Shown: in pieces, positions 51,115 to 58,388 of the stretch | How the letters are laid out: each line of letters starts with the position of its first letter | How positions within the stretch are numbered: position 1 is the stretch's first letter | From: an uncultured bacterium | Lineage (GTDB): Bacteria > Pseudomonadota > Gammaproteobacteria > Burkholderiales > Burkholderiaceae_C | Direction of reading: 5' to 3' | NCBI GenBank assembly: GCA_903928495.1 | Contig: CAIYQZ010000060.1 | Location: 49,165 to 113,164, forward strand | DNA: 64,000 bases | Notes under the pieces: generated by a model | What the model was told of the DNA's origin: nothing | The model's input: the letters and a program-made list of their open reading frames with translations, nothing else | Databases searched by the model: none | Position numbers and translations under genes: made by a program

Positions 51115-52275
51115 ATGCAGCAACCTCCTCTCCCTTTTGCACCTCCTTTGCCCCATGCCGCGCCAGTGGTGGATGGCGACCTTGCCGAGCAGGCCCTTCC
51201 TGGCCACGGCATTCCGTCGCAAGACCCCGACGGCGGCGCACAGGTTGCACTGTCCCAGCAGGAATCGTTGCGTGAGATCAACTCGGTGCTCACCGGCGGA
51301 GGCATGGTCGCGGGTGCCGCCACGGGCGCTGCCATTGGCATTGCGTTGGGCGGACCGGTTGGGGTTTTGGTAGGGGCGGCGGTGGGAGCCGTTGCAGGTG
51401 CACTGGGTGGTGGCGCAACGGGCGCAGCCTCAGACGCTGACGCACAGGGCAGCACCGACGCACCACCCGCTGATGCCGTGCGCCTGCACATTGAAGACAG
51501 CGGGGGCACAGGCCGCCCGGTGGTGCTGATCCATGGCTGGCCGCTGTCTGCGCAAGCGTGGGCGCCGCAAGTGCCGGCGTTGCGCGCGGCCGGGTATCGC
51601 GTGGTGGCTTACGACCGGAGGGGCTTTGGACACTCAGACAAACCAGAGGCCGGTTACAGCTACGACACGCTGGCCGACGACCTGCACCACGTCATCACCC
51701 AATGCGGGCTGCAAGACGTCACGCTGGTGGGCTTTTCGATGGGTGGTGGCGAAGTGGCGCGCTACATCGCCCGGCATGGCGAGACGCGTTTGCACAGCGT
51801 GGTATTTGCCGCTGCCGTGCCGCCGTACCTGCTGAAAACGGCCGACAACCCCAAAGGCCCGCTCACAGCCGAAAAAGCGCAGCAGCAAAAACAAGCACTG
51901 GAACAGGACCGCCATGCGTTTTTCGAGCAGTTCACCACGCACTTCTTCTCGGCCAATGGAGTGCTGCAGGTCACCGAAACGCAGCGCAGCGAGGCCACCG
52001 CCCTGTGCCACCAATCTGCGCAGCACGCGGCGCTGGCGTGCATGGAATCGTTTGGTACCACCGACTTCCGCGATGACCTGCGGCAAGTGACCGTGCCCAC
52101 GCTGGTGATCCACGGCGAGGCGGACGCCATCGTGCCCCTCGAAGGCTCAGGCCAGCTCACCCACTGGGCTGTGCCGCACAGCCAGCTGGTGACAATGAGC
52201 GGTGCACCCCACGGATTGAACGTGTCGCACGCCCAGGCATTCAACGACGCGTTGTTGTCGTTCCTGCGGAAATGA
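51115..52275 (+). CDS. Glycine-zipper domain fused to a haloperoxidase-like alpha/beta hydrolase
   Basis: A 386-residue protein with an unusual layout. Residues 1-55 are Pro/Gln-rich, and about 60-105 form a glycine zipper (GGGMVAGAATGAAIGIALGGPVGVLVGAAVGAVAGALGGG) that should insert in or associate with a membrane. From about 120 on is a complete non-haem chloroperoxidase-type hydrolase: VVLIHGWPLSAQAWAPQV, nucleophile VGFSMGGGEVARYI, Asp in VIHGEADAIVPL and His in GAPHGLNVSH. The hydrolase substrate is unknown. AAGGA precedes the ATG. Confidence 0.88.
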   Translation: MQQPPLPFAPPLPHAAPVVDGDLAEQALPGHGIPSQDPDGGAQVALSQQESLREINSVLTGGGMVAGAATGAAIGIALGGPVGVLVGAAVGAVAGALGGGATGAASDADAQGSTDAPPADAVRLHIEDSGGTGRPVVLIHGWPLSAQAWAPQVPALRAAGYRVVAYDRRGFGHSDKPEAGYSYDTLADDLHHVITQCGLQDVTLVGFSMGGGEVARYIARHGETRLHSVVFAAAVPPYLLKTADNPKGPLTAEKAQQQKQALEQDRHAFFEQFTTHFFSANGVLQVTETQRSEATALCHQSAQHAALACMESFGTTDFRDDLRQVTVPTLVIHGEADAIVPLEGSGQLTHWAVPHSQLVTMSGAPHGLNVSHAQAFNDALLSFLRK

Positions 52276-52320
52276 ATGCCGGGCGGTGCCACCCGCAACT
52301 CAAAAAAGCACTGGCCAACC

Positions 52321-53304
52321 TCAATCCAGCTTCATTCCACTCGCCTTCACCACCTCGCGCCAGCGCGGAATTTCGCGGGCGATCAGGTCGGCAAAGGCTT
52401 TCGGGGTCCCGCCCAGCGGTACAGCACCTTCGGCGGCGAGGGACTTGGCCATATCTGGGCGCTGAAGGCCTGCGTTGGCGGCTTCGTTCAGGCGTTTGAT
52501 GACATCGGCAGGCGTGCCCGCTGGGGCCACCAATCCGTACCATTGGTCGGCCTCGAAGCCGGGAAAACCCGATTCAGCCACGGTGGGCACATCGGGCAGC
52601 GTGGGCAGACGTGTGGTGCTGGACACCGCCAACGCACGCAACCGCCCGCTGCGGATGTGGGGCAACAGCGCAGGTGAACCGGTGAAGATGCAGTCCACAT
52701 GGCCCGCGATCACGTCGTTCACCGACGGCGCCGCTCCCCGGTAGGGAATGTGCGACACAAAAATGCCCGCGCGCATTTTCAGCAATTCAAAGGTGGTGTG
52801 CGCGGCGCTGCCGTTGCCACCCGACGAATACGTCATGTGCCCGGGGCGGGCTTTGGCTTTGGCAATCAGGTCTTTCAGGGTTTTGATGTCCGAGCTCACG
52901 GGCACGACCAGCACGTTGGGCACGCGGGCCACACCCATCACCGGGTCAAAACTCTTGATGGGGTCGTAGCCCATCTTGGGGTACAGCGATGGGTTGATGG
53001 CGAGGGTGCCGATGTGGCCCATCATGAGCGTGAGGCCGTCTGGCTTGGCCCTGGCCACCAACTCGGCACCGATGGTGCCGCCCGCGCCGGGTTTGTTGTC
53101 AATCACGACCGACTGGTCGCTGCCACTGGCCAGGTAAGGGGCAATGGCACGGGCCAGTATGTCGGTGCTGCCGCCGGGGGTGAAGGGCACCACCAGGCGC
53201 ACCGTCTTGGCACTTTGAGCCAGCAGGGGCCAGGGGGCGCTGGCCGCCAATGCGCCCAGCACAAAGGCGCGGCGGGTGGGGTCGGTCAACAAGGTGTGAG
53301 GCAT
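52321..53304 (-). CDS. Bug-type TTT receptor (second copy)
   Basis: A 327-residue exported Bug-family binding protein. The signal contains a twin-arginine-like TRRAFVLGALAASAPWPLLAQ, followed by TVRLVVPFTPGGSTDILARAI, IDNKPGAGGTIGAELVARAKPDGLTLMMGHIG and DKLVPTVAESGFPGFEADQWYG-like segments. Start at 53304 because GGAG lies six bases upstream of it; the ATG four codons earlier lacks a ribosome site. It is the last gene of the ligJ-ligK operon and may bind a protocatechuate-related acid. Confidence 0.92.
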   Translation of the reverse strand: MPHTLLTDPTRRAFVLGALAASAPWPLLAQSAKTVRLVVPFTPGGSTDILARAIAPYLASGSDQSVVIDNKPGAGGTIGAELVARAKPDGLTLMMGHIGTLAINPSLYPKMGYDPIKSFDPVMGVARVPNVLVVPVSSDIKTLKDLIAKAKARPGHMTYSSGGNGSAAHTTFELLKMRAGIFVSHIPYRGAAPSVNDVIAGHVDCIFTGSPALLPHIRSGRLRALAVSSTTRLPTLPDVPTVAESGFPGFEADQWYGLVAPAGTPADVIKRLNEAANAGLQRPDMAKSLAAEGAVPLGGTPKAFADLIAREIPRWREVVKASGMKLD

Positions 53305-53345
53305 TGCGGTCTCCATTGCGCTGGGTTACAGGGGTTGAAAGGGAT

Positions 53346-54029
53346 TCAGTCGATGTAGCGGAAGCCCGCTTTTTCAAGACCGGGGCGCATGTTGTACATG
53401 TCGAGCCCCAGCACGCCAGCGGCGAATTTGGCGCGTTTTTCGCCTTCAAAGCTTTCGCGCTTGGTGGCGGCGGCAAACACCTCCACGGCTTTGGCAGCGG
53501 GCACCACCACCACGCCGTCGTCGTCGGCCACCACCACATCGCCCGGCGTGACCAGCATGCCGGCGCACACCACCGGAATGTTGACCGAGCCCAGTGTGGC
53601 CTTGATGCAGCCTTTGGCGCTGATGGTTTTGCTCCACACGGGGAAGTTCATTTCCTGCAAGGTTTTCACGTCGCGCACACCCGCGTCGATGATGAGGGCG
53701 CGGGCACCCCGGGCCTGAAAGCTGGTGGCCAGCAGGTCGCCAAAGTAGCCGTCGGTGCACTCAGCAGTGACTGCGGCCACCACCACATCACCGGGCTGAA
53801 TTTGCTCGGCAGCCACATGCAACATCCAGTTGTCACCTGGTTGCAGCAGCACAGTCACCGCTGTGCCCGACACCTGTTGCCCCCCAAAAATGGGGCGCAT
53901 GTAGGGCTTGAGCAGGCCCACGCGGCCCATGGCCTCGTGCACGGTGGCGCTGCCCAATGCGGCCATGCCATCGGCAGCGGCGCGGTCGGCGCGGGTGATG
54001 TTGCGGTAACAAACGCCCAGTTCAAACAT
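53346..54029 (-). CDS. ligK: 4-carboxy-4-hydroxy-2-oxoadipate aldolase / oxaloacetate decarboxylase
   Basis: A 227-residue RraA-fold class II aldolase giving pyruvate and oxaloacetate in the final step of the protocatechuate 4,5-cleavage pathway. Recognisable parts are [44 protein letters not shown], the metal and substrate loop [29 protein letters not shown] and [18 protein letters not shown]. It lies between ligJ and the second Bug gene; a palindromic repeat copy fills the ligJ-ligK gap. The name PmdF is equivalent. Confidence 0.94.
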   Translation of the reverse strand: MFELGVCYRNITRADRAAADGMAALGSATVHEAMGRVGLLKPYMRPIFGGQQVSGTAVTVLLQPGDNWMLHVAAEQIQPGDVVVAAVTAECTDGYFGDLLATSFQARGARALIIDAGVRDVKTLQEMNFPVWSKTISAKGCIKATLGSVNIPVVCAGMLVTPGDVVVADDDGVVVVPAAKAVEVFAAATKRESFEGEKRAKFAAGVLGLDMYNMRPGLEKAGFRYID

Positions 54030-54043
54030 GACAAGAACTCCGA

Positions 54044-54106
54044 TAAAAATATAGCTCCCAGTGCTTATCCATCAAGCGCTGGATGTCTAAAAGGCTTAAA
54101 AATACG
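54044..54106. repeat. Palindromic repeat copy, intergenic (ligJ-ligK), well preserved
   Basis: The + strand reads AAAAATATAGCTCCCAGTGCTTATCCATCAAGCGCTGGATGTCTAAAAGG. The near-palindromic centre AGTGCTT-ATCCATC-AAGCGCT can form a hairpin in the ligJ-ligK mRNA. Together with the 29.03-kb copy it defines the family most clearly. Confidence 0.75.
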
Positions 54107-54108
54107 AA

Positions 54109-55161
54109 TCAAAGACCTTTGGCCTTCAAACGGGCGTCCAGGCGGCTGAACACGCGGCGGGCGTTGCCCTCGTACACCTGGTGCCGCTGGGCATCGGTGA
54201 GGTTGCCGGTGGCTTGCACGTAGCGCTTGGTGTCGTCGAAGTAGTTGCCGGTGTCGGGGTCAATGCCGCGCACGGCGCCGATCATTTCGCTGGCAAACAG
54301 GATGTTCTCCACCGGTATCACCTTGGTCAGCAGGTCGATGCCGGGCTGGTGGTACACGCAGGTGTCAAAAAACACATTGCCCAGCAGGTGGTCTTTCAGC
54401 AGAGGCTTTTTCAGCTCTTGTGCCAGGCCACGGTAGCGGCCCCAGTGGTAGGGCGCAGCACCGCCGCCGTGGGGCACGATGAACTTCAGCGTGGGGAAGT
54501 CTTTGAACAGGTCGCCCTGAATGAGCTGCATCACGGCTGTGGTGTCGGCGTTGATGTAGTGCGCGCCAGTGGTGTGAAAGCAGGCGTTGCAACTGGTGCT
54601 CACATGAATCATGGCGGGAATGTCGTACTCCACCATTTTTTCGTAAATGGGGTACCAGGCCTTGTCGGTCAGAGGGGGAGAAGTCCAGTGGCCGCCGCTG
54701 GGGTCGGGGTTGAGGTTGATACCCACGTTGCCAAACTGCTCCACGCACTTCACCAGTTCGGGGATGCAGGTGGCGGGGTCCACACCGGGGCTTTGGGGCA
54801 GCATGGCTGCGGGGACAAAGTGGTCGGGGAACAACTGGCTGACGCGAAAGCACAGCTCGTTGCAAATGGCGGCCCAGGTGCTGCTCACCTCAAAGTCGCC
54901 AATGTGGTGGGCCATGAAGCTCGCGCGCGGGCTGAAGATGGTGATGTCAGAGCCGCGCTCTTTCATCAAGCGCAGCTGGTTGGTTTCAATGGTTTCGCGC
55001 AGCTCGTCGTCTGAAATTTTCAGGTCAGCGACTTTGGGCTTGAGCGCCGGGTCTTTGATGCCCGCCACTTGCTGGTTGCGCCAGGCTTCAAGCGACTTGG
55101 GTGCGGTGGTGTAGTGGCCGTGGCAATCGATGATGAGGGGGGAGCCGTTGGTTTTGGGCAT
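54109..55161 (-). CDS. ligJ: 4-oxalomesaconate hydratase
   Basis: A 350-residue amidohydrolase-superfamily hydratase acting after LigI. The metal-binding start LIIDCHGHYTTAP, the substrate region FSPRASFMAHHIGDF, GINLNPDPSGGHWTSPPLTDKAWYPIYE, MIHVSTSCNACFHTTGAHYINADTTA, FIVPHGGGAAPYHWGRYRG and FASEMIGAVRGIDPDTG are those of LigJ/PmdE. It follows the ModA-like gene with about 30 bases between them and precedes ligK. Confidence 0.95.
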   Translation of the reverse strand: MPKTNGSPLIIDCHGHYTTAPKSLEAWRNQQVAGIKDPALKPKVADLKISDDELRETIETNQLRLMKERGSDITIFSPRASFMAHHIGDFEVSSTWAAICNELCFRVSQLFPDHFVPAAMLPQSPGVDPATCIPELVKCVEQFGNVGINLNPDPSGGHWTSPPLTDKAWYPIYEKMVEYDIPAMIHVSTSCNACFHTTGAHYINADTTAVMQLIQGDLFKDFPTLKFIVPHGGGAAPYHWGRYRGLAQELKKPLLKDHLLGNVFFDTCVYHQPGIDLLTKVIPVENILFASEMIGAVRGIDPDTGNYFDDTKRYVQATGNLTDAQRHQVYEGNARRVFSRLDARLKAKGL

Positions 55162-55193
55162 GGCGGATGTGCGGTGGAAAGAACAGAAGTGCC

Positions 55194-55901
55194 TCAGGCG
55201 CTGACAGGGGTCATGCCGTGGCGTTGTTTGGTGGCGGCGGTGTCGGGCCTATTCAGGTGTGCCAGAAAGCGCTGGGCCAGTTCGGGTTGGGTGCTGACGG
55301 TGGCCACACAACCGCTGAAGGTGGTCACCACCGCGCATTCTTGAGGCAACAGGCCAACAATCTGGATGCCGGGCAAGCCCTGCAACTCGCTGAGTTGCTG
55401 AAAGCCCAGCGCCACCTCGCCGCTGGCCAGCTGACTGCCCACAGGCACGCCGGGCTTGGCTTGCACGGTGCGGCTGGCAAGGTCGGCGGCAAGGCCCCAG
55501 CGTTCGAACAGGCGCATCAGGTGTTGCCCACTCGCCCCTGTGCTGTAGCCAATGGTGGCAGCGGCTTGCACGGCGGCTTTCAGTGCCGCTTCGCTGCTCA
55601 CATCGGGCAACGGTGCACCGGCTTGCACAGCAATGGCCACGGGCGAATGCACGTAGTCCACCCGGGGCGTGCGCACGTGGCCCGCAGCGGCCAGTTTGTC
55701 CAGCGCGTCGCTGGCCAGCAGCACCAGGTCAAACGCTTCGCCTGCGGCCACGCGTTTGGCAGCGTCCACACCACCCACCGATTCAATGGCCACCGCTGTG
55801 CCGGTTTGCGCTTCAAACCCGGCCACCAGCTCGGCGAGCAGAGCGCGGGTGGCCATGGAGGAAATACCTTTCAGGGTGGCAATGGCGGGCATGGGCGGCA
55901 T
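55194..55901 (-). CDS. ModA-like substrate-binding-domain protein without signal peptide
   Basis: A 235-residue type-2 periplasmic-binding-fold protein: SMATRALLAELVAGFEAQTGTAVAIESVGGVDAAKRVAAGEAFDLVLLASDALDKLAAAGHV and ATIGYSTGASGQHLMRLFERWGL read like the molybdate-binding ModA superfamily. No hydrophobic signal sequence precedes the domain, so it is predicted cytoplasmic. No ABC permease or ATPase is near. Being first in the ligJ-ligK operon, divergent from the LysR regulator, it may bind a pathway intermediate. The start is uncertain (ATG at 55901 or 55892). Confidence 0.82.
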   Translation of the reverse strand: MPPMPAIATLKGISSMATRALLAELVAGFEAQTGTAVAIESVGGVDAAKRVAAGEAFDLVLLASDALDKLAAAGHVRTPRVDYVHSPVAIAVQAGAPLPDVSSEAALKAAVQAAATIGYSTGASGQHLMRLFERWGLAADLASRTVQAKPGVPVGSQLASGEVALGFQQLSELQGLPGIQIVGLLPQECAVVTTFSGCVATVSTQPELAQRFLAHLNRPDTAATKQRHGMTPVSA

Positions 55902-55963
55902 CAAGGAAGCAGGTGGACAACGCAGGGGTTACCGCATTCTCAGCGGCCGCAAACCATGCGTAA

Positions 55964-55987
55964 AGCTGATAATGCCCATAGCTGATA
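55964..55987. promoter_or_regulatory. Direct repeat in the lysR / ligJ-operon divergent promoter region
   Basis: AGCTGATA occurs twice, 16 bases apart (AGCTGATA-ATGCCCAT-AGCTGATA), about 40-60 bases before the lysR ATG, within the only AT-richer part of the 122-base divergent region. Spacing near 1.5 helical turns fits a LysR-type half-site pair, but no experimental consensus is recalled. Confidence 0.4.
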
Positions 55988-56023
55988 GCCAATTTTTCAA
56001 TAGCGCAACCCACTGGGCACCCC

Positions 56024-56941
56024 ATGGACTTCAAACAAATCGAGGGTTTTGTGCGCGTGGCCGAGCTGGGCAGCTTCACCCGCGCCGCGCAAATGCTCAA
56101 CACCACGCAGCCCGCGCTATCGCGCCTCATCCGCATGCTGGAGGTGGACCTGCATCAAACCCTGCTGGTGCGCAACGGCCGGGGCGCCGTGCCCACCGAG
56201 GCTGGACAGGTATTACTGGCACACGGTCGGGGCATCTTGCACCAGGTGCAGCGGGCCCGGGAAGATTTGGGCACCGTGCGCGGCGGCTTGTCGGGCCAGG
56301 TGGCCATTGGCCTGCCGCCCAGTCTGGCGCGGGTGTTCACCGTGCCGTTGACCCGCGCGTTTCGCGCCCAGTTGCCCGATGCCAGCTTGTCCATCAGCGA
56401 GGGGCTGAGCACCCAAATGCAAGAGTGGCTGGTGAACGGACGGCTGGACATTGCCGTGCTCTACAACGCCCGCGCCAGCGCGGACATTGAGATCAGCCCC
56501 TTGGGCGACGAAGACCTGTGGCTGGTGCAAGCACGCCAGCCCGGCCTGGCCGAAGACCCACCGCCCGGCCCCATCGACCTGAAAGACGTGGCCGAGCTGC
56601 AACTGGTCATGCCCAGCCGCCCCAACGCCATCCGCACGCATGTGGAAACCGAAATGGCGCAAATTGGCTGCCGCTTGAAAGTGACGCTGGAAATTGACGG
56701 CGTGGCCGCCATCCTCGACCTGGTGGCCGACGGCGCAGGTGCCGCCCTGCTGTCGCGCAACGCGGTGGCCAGTTGCATACGCCCCAGCGCCTACCTGGTG
56801 CGCGCCGTGCGCAACCCGCCGCTGAGCACCCGGCTGTTTCTGGCCACCAGTTCCATGCGGCCCACCACCCGCACCCAGCAAACCACGCTGGCGCTGATTC
56901 GGCAGACGCTGGCGGTTGCGTTGGAAGACACAGCTGCATGA
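56024..56941 (+). CDS. LysR-family transcriptional regulator of the protocatechuate genes
   Basis: A 305-residue LysR regulator. The N-terminal winged helix is MDFKQIEGFVRVAELGSFTR, with AAQMLNTTQPALSRLIRMLEVDLHQTLLVRNGRG following. The effector-binding domain begins near 90 (GQVAIGLPPSLARVFTVPLTRAFRAQLPDASLSISEG). It is divergent from the ModA-like/ligJ/ligK/bug operon, the usual place for a pathway regulator (LigR/PmdR). Likely effector is protocatechuate or a downstream acid. Its stop overlaps the start of a GST gene (ATGA). Confidence 0.92.
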   Translation: MDFKQIEGFVRVAELGSFTRAAQMLNTTQPALSRLIRMLEVDLHQTLLVRNGRGAVPTEAGQVLLAHGRGILHQVQRAREDLGTVRGGLSGQVAIGLPPSLARVFTVPLTRAFRAQLPDASLSISEGLSTQMQEWLVNGRLDIAVLYNARASADIEISPLGDEDLWLVQARQPGLAEDPPPGPIDLKDVAELQLVMPSRPNAIRTHVETEMAQIGCRLKVTLEIDGVAAILDLVADGAGAALLSRNAVASCIRPSAYLVRAVRNPPLSTRLFLATSSMRPTTRTQQTTLALIRQTLAVALEDTAA

Positions 56942-57600
56942 GCGTGGCCAGCCAACCCGCCCCTGCCAGCGCCCTGCCCCTGCTGTATTCCTTCCGCCGG
57001 TGCCCGTACGCCATCCGCGCACGGTTGGCGCTGGCCCAGGCAGGTGCAGCGGTGAGCACGGTGGAAGTGGATTTGAAGCACAAACCCGCCGCGCTGCTGG
57101 CCGCGTCCCCTGCAGGCACTGTGCCCGTGCTGGTGCTGCCCGGTGGCGAGGTGTTGGCCCAAAGCCTGGACATCATGCGCTGGGCTCTGGCGCAGCACGA
57201 TCCGGCAGGCTGGCTGCGGACCGAGCCGAATTGTGATGAAGAATTTTGGATCAAAAGCACCGACAGCGCTTTCAAGCATTGGCTTGACCGCTACAAGTAT
57301 TTCGAGCGCCACCCCGCCCACCCGCAAACCCATTACCGCCAGCAGGCCATTGACTGCCTGCTCGGCCCCCTGGAACAAGCCCTCGTCACCCACGGCCCTT
57401 GGCTGGGTGGCACACAACCGGTACTGGCCGATGCGGCTGTGTTCCCCTTTGTGCGCCAGTTTGCGGGGGTGGAGCCCGCCTGGTGGGCCGCCAGCCCCTT
57501 GCCTGCCACCCGCGCCTGGTTGAACGCCTGGGTGGAAAGCCCGCTGTTCAAGAGCGTGATGCAAAAGCCCGCCTCTCAAACAGCCAATGGCCATGGCTGA
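56938..57600 (+). CDS. Glutathione S-transferase family protein
   Basis: A 220-residue GST. The thioredoxin-like N-domain has LYSFRRCPYAIRARLALAQAG with Cys22 in a C-P-Y motif, and AASPAGTVPVLVLPGGEVLAQSLDIMRWAL providing the glutathione-binding cis-Pro and Gln-Ser. The helical C-domain includes FKHWLDRYKYFERHP and LADAAVFPFVRQFAGVEPAWW. This branch is often annotated GrxB-like. Translationally coupled to the LysR gene and overlapping the following gene by 14 bases. Confidence 0.9.
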   Translation: MSVASQPAPASALPLLYSFRRCPYAIRARLALAQAGAAVSTVEVDLKHKPAALLAASPAGTVPVLVLPGGEVLAQSLDIMRWALAQHDPAGWLRTEPNCDEEFWIKSTDSAFKHWLDRYKYFERHPAHPQTHYRQQAIDCLLGPLEQALVTHGPWLGGTQPVLADAAVFPFVRQFAGVEPAWWAASPLPATRAWLNAWVESPLFKSVMQKPASQTANGHG

Positions 57601-58264
57601 CACGCAGCCAGCGCAAGCTGCGGCCCTGCACCTGCCACTGGCCGACCTGGGCACTTTGCTGGCCGGGCTGGGCACAGCCCAACGCCACACCGTCGCCGAG
57701 CACCTGCTGCGGCTGGTGGGCGCACACGTGCCGCTGGCGCAGTGCGCCATCTTCAGCTTCGAGCAACCCAACCGCCCGCGCACCGTGGCCATGGGCGACC
57801 GTTCCCGCACCAGCGCCCTGCCCCGCATAGCGCAGGCGTATGTCACCCGGTTTTTCCGGCTCGACCCCGCGTTTGCGCTGATGCAGGCCCAAACGCCCAT
57901 CGCCCGTCTGGCCCCGCCCCAGCCGCTGCTGCACCGCCAGCGCCCCGCCGACATTGCCCACCCCGAGTACCGGCAGGTGTGCTACGAGCTGCCCCGCGTG
58001 GCCGAGCGCTTGGCAGTGCTGGCGCTCTACGAAGGGCGGTTTTGGATGTCGGTGAATTTTTACCGGGGTGAAGAACACGGCCCGTTTGACGATGCCAGCC
58101 TCGCCGTGATGGCCGCCTTTGCTCCCACCGTGGTGCACGCCGTGGGCCTGACCACCGCCAGCGCCCAAACCTACCAAAAGCGCCTGCACGCCAAGCTTGG
58201 CGTGGCGGGCCAGCGCGAGCTGCTGGCTTTGCTGATGGAGGCATCACCCCCATCCGAGACCTGA
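57587..58264 (+). CDS. LuxR-like regulator lacking most of its HTH domain
   Basis: A 225-residue protein. Residues about 20-180 look like the GAF/PAS-type sensory half of Comamonadaceae LuxR-like regulators (HLLRLVGAHVPLAQCAIFSFE, RIAQAYVTRFFRLDPAFALMQ, VNFYRGEEHGPFDDASLAVMAAFAP). The C-terminus SAQTYQKRLHAKLGVAGQRELLALLME matches only the recognition and fourth helices of a LuxR HTH; the LTPRE-type first helices and turn are missing. A second in-frame ATG at 57593 is possible. It could be a non-DNA-binding regulator or a decaying gene; the frame is intact. Confidence 0.7.
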   Translation: MAMADTQPAQAAALHLPLADLGTLLAGLGTAQRHTVAEHLLRLVGAHVPLAQCAIFSFEQPNRPRTVAMGDRSRTSALPRIAQAYVTRFFRLDPAFALMQAQTPIARLAPPQPLLHRQRPADIAHPEYRQVCYELPRVAERLAVLALYEGRFWMSVNFYRGEEHGPFDDASLAVMAAFAPTVVHAVGLTTASAQTYQKRLHAKLGVAGQRELLALLMEASPPSET

Positions 58265-58388
58265 GGCGCTCCCCGCGCCAAGTACTAGCGCTTGTCACTA
58301 TTTGGTGACACACGCCAGCCCGGACCGTGCCTACACTGCGTCTCTCAGCCCGAATCTCAGCCTGGGCCACACACGCGGAAGACACCCC

